Shown piece by piece: positions 42,984-51,349 of a stretch of DNA of 64,000 nucleotides. Below the pieces are notes generated by a model. That model saw nothing but the letters and a program-made list of their open reading frames with translations. It did no database searches and was not told where the DNA came from. Made by a program: the position numbers and the translations under genes. Every line of letters begins with the position of its first letter. Positions within the stretch are counted from its first letter, which is position 1. This DNA comes from Streptomyces taklimakanensis. Lineage in GTDB: Bacteria; Actinomycetota; Actinomycetes; Streptomycetales; Streptomycetaceae. The stretch is taken from positions 3,846,001 through 3,910,000 of the forward strand of contig NZ_WIXO01000001.1 in NCBI RefSeq assembly GCF_009709575.1, in the 5' to 3' direction.

Positions 42984-44124
42984 GCCCAGGAAGAACGACG
43001 AGGCCGTGGTGGACAGCGTCTCCTCCGGCCGCGCGGCGGGTTCCGCCGGGACGGACGCCGACGTGGCGACGGCCGTCGTGGAGCGGCCCGCCAAGCGTGG
43101 TGAGCCGATTCTCGAGGTGCGGGATCTGGTGAAGCACTTTCCGTTGACGCAGGGGATCCTGTTTCGGCGGCAGGTGGGCGCGGTGCGGGCGGTGGACGGT
43201 GTGTCGTTCGCGTTGCGTCAGGGTGAGACGTTGGGGATCGTCGGCGAGTCGGGGTGCGGCAAGTCGACGGTGGCGAAGTTGTTGATGAATCTGGAGCGGC
43301 CGACCTCGGGGCAGATCCTGTACAAGGGTGAGGACATCACCCGGCTGTCGGGTCGGGCGTTGAAGGCGGTGCGGCGGAACATTCAGATGGTGTTCCAGGA
43401 TCCGTATACGTCGCTCAATCCGCGGATGACGGTGGGGGACATCGTCGGGGAGCCGTTCGAGATCCATCCGGAGGTGGCGCCGAAGGGGGATCGGCGGCGT
43501 CGGGTTCAGGAGCTGCTGGATGTGGTGGGTCTGAATCCGGAGTACATCAACCGGTATCCGCATCAGTTCTCCGGTGGTCAGCGGCAGCGGATCGGGATCG
43601 CGCGGGGTCTGGCGTTGAATCCGGAGGTGATCATCTGTGACGAGCCGGTGTCGGCGTTGGACGTGTCGGTGCAGGCGCAGGTGGTGAACCTGATGGAGCG
43701 GTTGCAGGACGAGTTCGATCTGTCGTACATCTTCATCGCGCACGATCTGTCGGTGGTGCGGCACATCTCGGACCGGGTGGGGGTGATGTACCTGGGGAAG
43801 ATGGCCGAGGTGGGGTCGGATGTGGAGATCTATGATCATCCGACGCATCCGTACACGCAGGCGTTGTTGTCGGCGGTGCCGCAGCCGGATCCGGAGTTGC
43901 GGGATCGGCGGGAGCGGATCATCTTGACCGGGGACGTGCCCTCGCCGGCGGATCCGCCGTCGGGGTGTCGGTTCCGTACCCGGTGTTGGAAGGCGCAGGA
44001 GCGGTGTGCGCAGGAGGTGCCCCTGTTGGCGGTGCCCGAGCGGTTCGCGGGGCAGGACACGCCCGCCGCCCATCCCTCCGCCTGCCACTTCGCCGAGGAA
44101 CGGGACGTGGTGCACGCGGCCTGA
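42976..44124 (+). CDS. Peptide ABC transporter ATPase, DppF/OppF type (cluster 1)
   Basis: A 382-residue ATPase. A 40-residue variable head ([15 protein letters not shown]...) precedes the conserved body beginning [19 protein letters not shown]. Walker [15 protein letters not shown], signature [15 protein letters not shown] and Walker [13 protein letters not shown] are intact, followed by [16 protein letters not shown] near the end. Nucleotides 43099-44103 are identical to 49080-50084, so the two clusters share this subunit's whole body while the termini differ. Codons are G/T-ending as in the preceding gene. It ends the operon before a very strong terminator. Confidence 0.95.
   Translation: MAEPRKNDEAVVDSVSSGRAAGSAGTDADVATAVVERPAKRGEPILEVRDLVKHFPLTQGILFRRQVGAVRAVDGVSFALRQGETLGIVGESGCGKSTVAKLLMNLERPTSGQILYKGEDITRLSGRALKAVRRNIQMVFQDPYTSLNPRMTVGDIVGEPFEIHPEVAPKGDRRRRVQELLDVVGLNPEYINRYPHQFSGGQRQRIGIARGLALNPEVIICDEPVSALDVSVQAQVVNLMERLQDEFDLSYIFIAHDLSVVRHISDRVGVMYLGKMAEVGSDVEIYDHPTHPYTQALLSAVPQPDPELRDRRERIILTGDVPSPADPPSGCRFRTRCWKAQERCAQEVPLLAVPERFAGQDTPAAHPSACHFAEERDVVHAA
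43099..44103. repeat. Homogenised block B, copy 1
   Basis: A 1005-nt stretch with no difference that I could find from 49080-50084. It starts and ends abruptly inside the F-type ATPase gene. Confidence 0.9.
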
Positions 44125-44149
44125 CCGCACGCCGGGTCGGCCGGCGAGT

Positions 44150-44197
44150 ACGACGCGGGGCGCCCGGACCGGAGACGGTCCGGGCGCCCCGCGTCGT
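44150..44197. terminator. Terminator of cluster 1
   Basis: A perfect 21-bp stem (44150-44170 with 44177-44197) with a 6-nt loop lies 25 nt after the cluster 1 stop codon. Confidence 0.88.
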
Positions 44198-44368
44198 GGT
44201 GTCCGCACGGCCGCGTCGCGCGGCGACGGCACGGGGCGCCCGACGTCCGGCATCCGGGGGTTTCTCGCGCCCGGCCCGCGCCCACGGTGAGGTAACGGCG
44301 AAGAACATCCCTTATGGGGTGATATGGATTCTTGTCGGAAGAGCGACCAGGATCCAGGGAGGCACCCC

Positions 44369-45997
44369 ATGCGCACAGCCTCGCGCCTCACCGGGGCCGT
44401 GGCGGTCGTGGCCGCGCTCGCCGCGGTGGCCACGGCCTGCGGCAGCGGAGCGACGGGACGCGGTGAGACCGGAGTGGTCCGCGCCTCGTGGGGAGACCCG
44501 CAGCACCCCCTGGAACCCGCCAACACCAACGAGGTGCAGGGCGGCAAGGTCCTGGACATGATCTTCCGGGGGCTCAAGCGCTACGACCCGAGGACCGGCC
44601 GGGCGGTGAACGCCGTGGCCGAGTCGATCACCACCGAGGACCAGCGGAACTTCACGGTCAGGATCGCGGACGGCTGGGAGTTCAGCGACGGGACGCCGGT
44701 GACGGCCGAGTCCTTCGTGGACGCCTGGAACTACGGTGCCCTGGTCACCAACAACCAGGTCAACTCGTACTTCTTCCAGTACATCGAGGGCTACGAGGAC
44801 GTCCACCCCGCCGCCGAGGACGCCAGGCCGACGGCCGAGACCATGTCCGGCCTGGCGGTGAAGGACGACCACACCTTCACGGTGCGGCTCAACCAGAAGT
44901 TCTCGCAGTGGCCGGAGACCCTCGGTTACAACGCCTACGCGCCGCTGCCCGAGTCGTTCTTCACCGACCGCGAGACGTGGCTGGCCAAGCCGGTGGGCAA
45001 CGGCCCCTACAAGGTCGACTCGTACACCAAGGGCCAGAGCATGAGGCTCTCCAGGAACGAGAACTACAGCGGTACGGACAAGGCCCGCAACGAGGGCGTC
45101 GAGCTACGGGTCTACACCGACACCAACACCGCCTACACCGACCTCCAGGCGGGCAACCTCGACGTCGCCGACGACATCCCCGCCTCCCAGTTGAAGAACG
45201 CCGAGCGCGACCTGGACGGCCGCTACGTCAACCAGCCCGCCGGCATCATCCAGACCCTCACCTTCCCCCTCTACCGGCGGGAGTGGCAGGGCGAGGACGG
45301 ACGCAGGATCCGCCAGGGCATCTCCATGGCGATCGACCGCGAGGAGATCACCGAGCGGATCTACCACGGCACCCGCATCCCGGCCGGCGACCTCACCTCT
45401 CCCGTGCTCGGCGCCGAGGGGGGCCACAGCCGGGATCTGTGCGGACGGACGTGCACCTACGACCCCGAGCGGGCCAGGAAGCTGATCGAGGAGGCCGGCG
45501 GCCTGCCGGGCGGGAGCATCACCCTCACCTCCAACGTCGACACCGGATCGCACCGGCAGTGGATGGAGGCGGTCTGCAACAGCATCAACAACGTCCTGGA
45601 CGACAACGGAGCCTGCCGCATCCGGCCGGTCGGCACCTTCGCGGACTACCGCAAGGACATCGCGGCCGACGAGATGACCGGGATGTTCCGGGCCGGCTGG
45701 CAGATGGACTACCCGCTGATCCAGAACTTCCTCCAGCCCCTGTACTACACGAACGCCTCCTCCAACGACTCCGGCTACAGCAGCGAGGAGTTCGACGCGC
45801 TGATGGACCGGGCCAACGCGGCCGAGCGTTCCCAGGCCGTGGAGCTCTTCCGCGAGGCGGAGAAGGTCGTGCTCCGCGACCTGCCCGCCGTTCCCCTGTG
45901 GTACCAGAACGGCACCGCGGGCTACTCGGACCGGGTGAAGGGCGTCCGGCTCAACCCCTTCTCGGTCCCGGTCTTCACCGACATCGAGGTCGTCTGA
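44369..45997 (+). CDS. Peptide ABC transporter substrate-binding lipoprotein (cluster 2)
   Basis: A 542-residue SBP_bac_5 lipoprotein. The lipobox ATAC has Cys-24. The mature part shows NFTVRIADGWEFSDGTPVTAESFVDAWNYG and IRQGISMAIDREEITERIYHG, and the C-terminal FRAGWQMDYPLIQNFLQPLYYTNASS parallels cluster 1. It is clearly homologous to, but well diverged from, the 38321 gene, so the two systems probably accept different peptides. ATG 44369 follows AGGGAGG. Unlike clusters 1 and 3 it has only a 15-nt gap to the permease gene, with no hairpin. Confidence 0.94.
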   Translation: MRTASRLTGAVAVVAALAAVATACGSGATGRGETGVVRASWGDPQHPLEPANTNEVQGGKVLDMIFRGLKRYDPRTGRAVNAVAESITTEDQRNFTVRIADGWEFSDGTPVTAESFVDAWNYGALVTNNQVNSYFFQYIEGYEDVHPAAEDARPTAETMSGLAVKDDHTFTVRLNQKFSQWPETLGYNAYAPLPESFFTDRETWLAKPVGNGPYKVDSYTKGQSMRLSRNENYSGTDKARNEGVELRVYTDTNTAYTDLQAGNLDVADDIPASQLKNAERDLDGRYVNQPAGIIQTLTFPLYRREWQGEDGRRIRQGISMAIDREEITERIYHGTRIPAGDLTSPVLGAEGGHSRDLCGRTCTYDPERARKLIEEAGGLPGGSITLTSNVDTGSHRQWMEAVCNSINNVLDDNGACRIRPVGTFADYRKDIAADEMTGMFRAGWQMDYPLIQNFLQPLYYTNASSNDSGYSSEEFDALMDRANAAERSQAVELFREAEKVVLRDLPAVPLWYQNGTAGYSDRVKGVRLNPFSVPVFTDIEVV

Positions 45998-46012
45998 CGA
46001 GGAGGCCCGCCC

Positions 46013-46936
46013 GTGGGGCGCTACGTCATCCGCCGGCTGCTCCAGATGGTCCCGGTGTTCGCCGGGACGACCCTCCTGATCTTCGTGATGGTGTACGCGC
46101 TGGGCGACCCGGTCGCCGGACTCTTCGGGGACCGGGCGCCCGACCCGGCCACCGCCGCCCGGCTGCGCGCCGAGTTCGACCTCGACAAACCGCTGTGGCA
46201 GCAGTACCTGCTCTACCTGGGCAAGATCTTCACCGGTGACTTCGGCACCGCCTTCAACGGCCGGCCCGTCGCCGAACTGATGGCCACCGCTTTCCCCGCC
46301 ACCGTGCGGCTGATGTTGGTCGCGCTCGTCATCGAGACGGTGGTCGGCGTCGTGCTCGGGGTGGTCGCCGGACTGCGGCGCGGTCGCGGCATCGACACCT
46401 CGGTGCTGCTGCTGACCCTGTTGGTGATCTCCGTCCCGACCTTCGTCACCGGTGCCACCCTCCAGTTCCTGCTGGGGGTGAAGTGGCCGCTGGTCAGCCC
46501 GGCGGTCAGCGGGGAGGCCCGCTTCGGCGAACTGCTGCTGCCCGGCATCGTCCTCGCCCTGGTCTCCCTGGCCTACATCGCCCGGCTCACCCGCACCTCG
46601 GTGGCCGAGAACACGCGGGCCGACCACGTCCGCACGGCGGTGGCCAAGGGACTGCCGCGGCGCCGGGTGATCACCCACCACCTGCTGCGGAACTCGCTGA
46701 TCCCCGTGGTGACCTTCCTCGGCGCCGACATCGGCAGCCTGATGGCGGGGGCCCTGGTCACCGAGCGGATCTTCAACATCCAGGGCGTCGGCTACCACCT
46801 GTACCAGGGCGTCCTGCGGCAGAACTCCCCGACCGTGGTCGGCTTCGTCACGATCCTCGTCCTGGTCTTCCTGGCGGCCAACCTGCTCGTCGACCTCCTC
46901 TACGCCGTGCTCGACCCGAGGATCCGCTATGCCTGA
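46013..46936 (+). CDS. Peptide ABC transporter permease, DppB/OppB type (cluster 2)
   Basis: A 307-residue permease, the same length as its cluster 1 counterpart. The N-terminus GRYVIRRLLQMVPVFAGTTLLIFVM and EAA loop HVRTAVAKGLPRRRVITHHLLRNSLIPV are typical, and the end is VLDPRIRYA. GTG 46013 follows GAGGAGG. It overlaps the next permease by 8 nt. Confidence 0.95.
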   Translation: MGRYVIRRLLQMVPVFAGTTLLIFVMVYALGDPVAGLFGDRAPDPATAARLRAEFDLDKPLWQQYLLYLGKIFTGDFGTAFNGRPVAELMATAFPATVRLMLVALVIETVVGVVLGVVAGLRRGRGIDTSVLLLTLLVISVPTFVTGATLQFLLGVKWPLVSPAVSGEARFGELLLPGIVLALVSLAYIARLTRTSVAENTRADHVRTAVAKGLPRRRVITHHLLRNSLIPVVTFLGADIGSLMAGALVTERIFNIQGVGYHLYQGVLRQNSPTVVGFVTILVLVFLAANLLVDLLYAVLDPRIRYA

Positions 46937-47969
46937 GCCGACCGTCCGCAGCCACCCCGAGGAGCCGCCCGTCCCCGCCGGCACCGGGGCCGGTACCGGG
47001 ACCGGCACCGACGCCACGGCACCGGCCCCTCCCGACGGCGTCGGGGCCGTGCCCGTGGAACCGGCGGCTCCCGCCCGCCCCCGCCGCGGACGGGGCGCCC
47101 ACCGCAGACGGCGGGAGCGGACGCGCGGTCTGTGGGAGGACGCCTGGCACGACCTGCGGCGCAACCCCGTCTTCGGCGTCTCCGCCCTGCTGATCCTCTT
47201 CCTGCTCGTCATCGCCGTGTGGCCGGAGTCGATCGCCACCCGCGACCCGCTCTCGTGCGACCTGGGCAGGGCGCTGGACGGCCCCGCGCCGGGCCACTGG
47301 TTCGGCTTCGACGCCCAGGGGTGCGACGTCTACACCCGCACGGTCCACGGGGCCCGTGCCTCCATCGCGGTCGCCGTCTGCGCCACCCTGGGGACCGCCC
47401 TCATCGGCGGAGCGCTGGGTGGACCGGCCGGGTTCTTCGGTGGATGGGCCGACGGGGTGCTCTCCCGGGTCACCGACGTCTTCTTCGGCATCCCGATGGT
47501 GCTGGGCGGTCTGGTCTTCCTGGCCATGGTCAGGGCCGACGGCATCTGGCCGGTCGTCTGGGTGATCGTGGCACTGGGGTGGCCCCAGACGGCCCGCATC
47601 GCGCGCGGTTCGGCCCTCGCGGTCCGGCAGAACGACTTCGTGCAGGCCGCCCGGGCGCTGGGCGCCGGCAGCGGTCGCATCCTGCTGCGTCACGTGCTGC
47701 CGAACGCCGTCGCCCCGGTGATCGTGGTGATGACCATCGCGCTGGGCACCTACGTGGCGCTGGAGGCCACCCTGTCCTTCCTGGGAATCGGACTCCGGCC
47801 GCCGACGGTCTCGTGGGGCGTGGCCATCTCCGACGCCTCCGACGGGATGCAGTTCCGCAACGCGCCGCACATCCTGCTCTATCCCGCCGCTGCGCTGAGC
47901 GTCACGGTGTTGGCGTTCATCATGCTCGGCGACGCGGTGCGCGACGCCCTCGATCCCAAGCTGCGCTGA
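46929..47969 (+). CDS. Peptide ABC transporter permease, DppC/OppC type (cluster 2)
   Basis: A 346-residue permease with a longer N-terminal tail (about 1-65, Gly/Thr/Pro- then Arg-rich) than cluster 1. TM1 FGVSALLILFLLVIAVW, the periplasmic GHWFGFDAQGCDVYTR and EAA loop AARALGAGSGRILLRHVLPNAVAP are present. The last 69 nt are identical to the cluster 1 gene, marking the left edge of homogenised block A. Confidence 0.95.
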   Translation: MPEPTVRSHPEEPPVPAGTGAGTGTGTDATAPAPPDGVGAVPVEPAAPARPRRGRGAHRRRRERTRGLWEDAWHDLRRNPVFGVSALLILFLLVIAVWPESIATRDPLSCDLGRALDGPAPGHWFGFDAQGCDVYTRTVHGARASIAVAVCATLGTALIGGALGGPAGFFGGWADGVLSRVTDVFFGIPMVLGGLVFLAMVRADGIWPVVWVIVALGWPQTARIARGSALAVRQNDFVQAARALGAGSGRILLRHVLPNAVAPVIVVMTIALGTYVALEATLSFLGIGLRPPTVSWGVAISDASDGMQFRNAPHILLYPAAALSVTVLAFIMLGDAVRDALDPKLR

Positions 47970-48964
47970 GGGAGGCGTACGTGATGACGGTGGACAAGAC
48001 CGCGGATGCTTCCCGGTCGCAGGACCCGTCGGGTGCTCCGTTGTTGGAGGTCCGTGATCTGCATGTGGAGTTCGCGGGTCGGGATGGTGCGGTGCGTGCC
48101 GTCAACGGGGTGAACTATGACGTGCGGGCCGGTGAGACGCTGGCGGTGTTGGGGGAGTCGGGGTCGGGGAAGTCGGTGACCGCGCAGGCGGTGATGGGGA
48201 TTCTCGACATGCCGCCGGGGCGGATTCCGAAGGGGGAGATCCTCTTCCACGGGCAGGACATGTTGCGGATGTCCGAGGAGGAGCGGCGCAGGATTCGGGG
48301 TGCCCGGATCGCGATGATCTTCCAGGATGCTCTGTCGTCGTTGAATCCCGTGTTGAGTGTGGGGTTTCAGCTGGGGGAGATGTTCCGGGTTCATCAGGGG
48401 CTTTCGCGGAAGGATGCGAAGGCGAAGGCCGTGGAGCTGATGGATCGGGTGAAGATTCCGGCGGCGCGGGCGCGGGTGAACGATTATCCGCATCAGTTCT
48501 CCGGTGGTATGCGTCAGCGGATCATGATTGCGATGGCGTTGGCGTTGGAGCCCGAGTTGATCATCGCGGACGAGCCGACGACGGCGTTGGACGTGACGGT
48601 GCAGGCTCAGGTGATGGATCTGCTGGCGGAGTTGCAGCGCGAGTATCACATGGGTCTGATTTTGATCACTCATGATCTGGGTGTGGTGGCCGATGTGGCG
48701 GACAAGATCGCGGTGATGTATGCGGGGCGGATCGTGGAGACCGCTCCGGTGCACGAGTTGTACAAGCGGCCGGCGCATCCGTATACGCGGGGTCTGTTGG
48801 ATTCCATTCCGCGGTTGGACAGCAAGGGTCGGGAGTTGTACGCGATCAAGGGGTTGCCGCCGAACATGGCGGAGGTGCCGCCGGGGTGTGCGTTCAATCC
48901 GCGGTGTCCTCGGGCGCGTGAGGTGTGTCGGACCGACACCCCGCCCCTGTACCAGGTCACCGAG
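47901..48964. repeat. Homogenised block A, copy 2
   Basis: The second copy of the 1064-nt block (offset 6050 nt from copy 1). It ends in the codon after VTE, beyond which the two D-type ATPase tails are unrelated until [10 protein letters not shown]. Confidence 0.9.
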
Positions 48965-49066
48965 GGAGCCGAGGGAAGCGGGGAAGCCGAGGCGGCCGAC
49001 GGGGCAGGCGGGCCCGGTCCGAGGGCCAGCGCCTGCCACTTCTGGAAGGAGACCGTCCATGGCTGA
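47981..49066 (+). CDS. Peptide ABC transporter ATPase, DppD/OppD type (cluster 2)
   Basis: A 361-residue ATPase. From about residue 4 to 328 it is identical to the cluster 1 protein; the leading VMTV differs from VITV. The C-terminus has a longer acidic insert ([18 protein letters not shown]) before [14 protein letters not shown]. Walker A, signature and Walker B motifs are intact. The start is GTG 47981 with GAGGGAGG upstream; an adjacent in-frame ATG is possible. It overlaps the F-type gene by 8 nt. Confidence 0.95.
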   Translation: MMTVDKTADASRSQDPSGAPLLEVRDLHVEFAGRDGAVRAVNGVNYDVRAGETLAVLGESGSGKSVTAQAVMGILDMPPGRIPKGEILFHGQDMLRMSEEERRRIRGARIAMIFQDALSSLNPVLSVGFQLGEMFRVHQGLSRKDAKAKAVELMDRVKIPAARARVNDYPHQFSGGMRQRIMIAMALALEPELIIADEPTTALDVTVQAQVMDLLAELQREYHMGLILITHDLGVVADVADKIAVMYAGRIVETAPVHELYKRPAHPYTRGLLDSIPRLDSKGRELYAIKGLPPNMAEVPPGCAFNPRCPRAREVCRTDTPPLYQVTEGAEGSGEAEAADGAGGPGPRASACHFWKETVHG

Positions 49067-50117
49067 TCGCGTCGGTGCCGGTGAGCCGATTCTCGAGGTG
49101 CGGGATCTGGTGAAGCACTTTCCGTTGACGCAGGGGATCCTGTTTCGGCGGCAGGTGGGCGCGGTGCGGGCGGTGGACGGTGTGTCGTTCGCGTTGCGTC
49201 AGGGTGAGACGTTGGGGATCGTCGGCGAGTCGGGGTGCGGCAAGTCGACGGTGGCGAAGTTGTTGATGAATCTGGAGCGGCCGACCTCGGGGCAGATCCT
49301 GTACAAGGGTGAGGACATCACCCGGCTGTCGGGTCGGGCGTTGAAGGCGGTGCGGCGGAACATTCAGATGGTGTTCCAGGATCCGTATACGTCGCTCAAT
49401 CCGCGGATGACGGTGGGGGACATCGTCGGGGAGCCGTTCGAGATCCATCCGGAGGTGGCGCCGAAGGGGGATCGGCGGCGTCGGGTTCAGGAGCTGCTGG
49501 ATGTGGTGGGTCTGAATCCGGAGTACATCAACCGGTATCCGCATCAGTTCTCCGGTGGTCAGCGGCAGCGGATCGGGATCGCGCGGGGTCTGGCGTTGAA
49601 TCCGGAGGTGATCATCTGTGACGAGCCGGTGTCGGCGTTGGACGTGTCGGTGCAGGCGCAGGTGGTGAACCTGATGGAGCGGTTGCAGGACGAGTTCGAT
49701 CTGTCGTACATCTTCATCGCGCACGATCTGTCGGTGGTGCGGCACATCTCGGACCGGGTGGGGGTGATGTACCTGGGGAAGATGGCCGAGGTGGGGTCGG
49801 ATGTGGAGATCTATGATCATCCGACGCATCCGTACACGCAGGCGTTGTTGTCGGCGGTGCCGCAGCCGGATCCGGAGTTGCGGGATCGGCGGGAGCGGAT
49901 CATCTTGACCGGGGACGTGCCCTCGCCGGCGGATCCGCCGTCGGGGTGTCGGTTCCGTACCCGGTGTTGGAAGGCGCAGGAGCGGTGTGCGCAGGAGGTG
50001 CCCCTGTTGGCGGTGCCCGAGCGGTTCGCGGGGCAGGACACGCCCGCCGCCCATCCCTCCGCCTGCCACTTCGCCGAGGAACGGACCCGTGTGCCGGCCG
50101 GGGAGGCGGCGACCTGA
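49059..50117 (+). CDS. Peptide ABC transporter ATPase, DppF/OppF type (cluster 2)
   Basis: A 352-residue ATPase with a short head ([17 protein letters not shown]) instead of the 40-residue head of the cluster 1 version. The body is identical to cluster 1 through ACHFAEER, followed by a unique [10 protein letters not shown] tail. The identical body means both importers have the same motor even though their permeases differ. It ends the operon, with no strong hairpin visible in the 229-nt gap to the bldK-like operon. Confidence 0.95.
   Translation: MADRVGAGEPILEVRDLVKHFPLTQGILFRRQVGAVRAVDGVSFALRQGETLGIVGESGCGKSTVAKLLMNLERPTSGQILYKGEDITRLSGRALKAVRRNIQMVFQDPYTSLNPRMTVGDIVGEPFEIHPEVAPKGDRRRRVQELLDVVGLNPEYINRYPHQFSGGQRQRIGIARGLALNPEVIICDEPVSALDVSVQAQVVNLMERLQDEFDLSYIFIAHDLSVVRHISDRVGVMYLGKMAEVGSDVEIYDHPTHPYTQALLSAVPQPDPELRDRRERIILTGDVPSPADPPSGCRFRTRCWKAQERCAQEVPLLAVPERFAGQDTPAAHPSACHFAEERTRVPAGEAAT
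49080..50084. repeat. Homogenised block B, copy 2
   Basis: The second copy of the 1005-nt block (offset 5981 nt from copy 1). The different offset from block A reflects length differences in the non-shared gap between the blocks. Confidence 0.9.
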
Positions 50118-50246
50118 GGGTCCGGGGCCGGTCGGCGCCGTACCGTCGGGAATGTTTTCTCCACCCTTGTGTCGATCCCGCGGAATACCTGTCAAGTGCG
50201 CAACAGGCCTTTTTCTGTGAATTCCTTGGAAGGGCTGTCGAAAATC

Positions 50247-50262
50247 AATGGTCTACACCAGT
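50247..50262. promoter_or_regulatory. dre-like site (candidate DasR operator)
   Basis: AATGGTCTACACCAGT carries the TGGTCTA-n-ACCA core of the DasR-responsive element, whose consensus is near A(C/G)TGGTCTAGACCA(C/G)T. It lies 85 nt before the first gene of the bldK-type operon. DasR is the GlcNAc-6-P-responsive GntR regulator of streptomycetes. The match is visible in sequence; the regulation is inference. Confidence 0.55.
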
Positions 50263-50346
50263 TTGACCTCTTGACCCGAGGCTCGATCCATTGCGAAAGT
50301 CCCGGCATCCGAAAAGGTTTCCGGGCTTTCGGGGGGCGAGGACGAG

Positions 50347-51309
50347 ATGGCCAGTGCGCAGCGCACCGTGCCGGTCGGCCGGTCGCCGGGGCAGTTGATG
50401 TGGCGGCGCTTCAAGCGTGACCGCACGGGTGTCGCGGCCGCCTGTGTCGTGGTGTTCTTCTTCGCCGTCGGCCTGCTCGCGCCGGTCATCTCCCGGCTGT
50501 ACGGCAAGGATCCGTACACCCGCTACGGGCAGGAGCGCGAGGGCCTGCTCAACGAGTACGGCTACCCGATCAAGCCCAACGGGGGCATCGACTCGGAGTT
50601 CTGGTTCGGCCTGGAACCCATCCTCGGTCGCGACGTGCTCACCCAACTCGTGTACGGCATCCGCACCTCGTTGTTCATCGCCGTCGCGGTGACCCTGGCC
50701 ACCGTCCTGACGGCCATGGTGCTGGGGGTGGTCGCCGGGTACCTCGGCGGCAGGACGGACTACTTCATCGGCCGCACCATCGACCTGCTGATGGCCTTCC
50801 CCAACCAGCTGTTCTTCGTGGCGTTCATGCCCATCGTGGTGGCGCTCTTCGTCGACCCCGCCGACGAGACGCCCACCTACATCAGGGTGCTGGCGCTGAT
50901 CCTGGTGCTCTGGTTCCTCGGCTGGATGTCCCTGGCCAGGATCCTGCGCGGCGCCACGCTGGCGCTGCGCGAGCGGGAGTTCGTGGAGGCCGCCAAGGTC
51001 GGCGGGGCCTCACCCTGGCGCATCGTCCGCAAGGAGCTGCTGCCCAACCTGGTGACCCCCATCCTGGTGCAGGCGACCTACATGCTCCCCAACTTCGTCA
51101 CCACGGCCGCCGCGCTCTCCTTCCTCGGCGTCGGCATCGTCGAGCCGACCCCCGACTGGGGCCGGATGTTCGCCACCGGCGCCGAGGTCTACCAGAACGA
51201 CATCACCTACATGTTCTTCCCCGGGGGCGCGATGGTCCTGTTCATCGTGGCCTTCAACCTCCTCGGGGACTCGGTCCGGGACGCCTTCGATCCCCGGACC
51301 GCCCGTTGA
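50347..51309 (+). CDS. bldKA: Oligopeptide ABC permease, DppC type (bldKA position)
   Basis: A 320-residue permease that heads a five-gene operon with the order permease-SBP-permease-ATPase-ATPase, the order of the bldK locus. The BldK importer takes up a peptide signal needed for aerial hyphae in S. coelicolor. TM1 is VAAACVVVFFFAVGLLAPV, and a long periplasmic loop ends EFWFGLEPILGRDVLTQLVYGIRTS. The EAA loop is EAAKVGGASPWRIVRKELLPNLVTP (about 218-242). The end is LGDSVRDAFDPRTAR. The gene symbol rests on operon order and family, not on a search. Confidence 0.88.
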   Translation: MASAQRTVPVGRSPGQLMWRRFKRDRTGVAAACVVVFFFAVGLLAPVISRLYGKDPYTRYGQEREGLLNEYGYPIKPNGGIDSEFWFGLEPILGRDVLTQLVYGIRTSLFIAVAVTLATVLTAMVLGVVAGYLGGRTDYFIGRTIDLLMAFPNQLFFVAFMPIVVALFVDPADETPTYIRVLALILVLWFLGWMSLARILRGATLALREREFVEAAKVGGASPWRIVRKELLPNLVTPILVQATYMLPNFVTTAAALSFLGVGIVEPTPDWGRMFATGAEVYQNDITYMFFPGGAMVLFIVAFNLLGDSVRDAFDPRTAR

Positions 51310-51349
51310 TCACTCCCCGTCCGCGAGACGGACAGGCAGGGGGCAGGCA

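Noticed and set aside
41851..50084. Insertion sequence or transposon as the cause of the duplicated blocks
   Set aside because: The repeat edges lie inside coding sequences without terminal inverted repeats, target-site duplications or a transposase gene.
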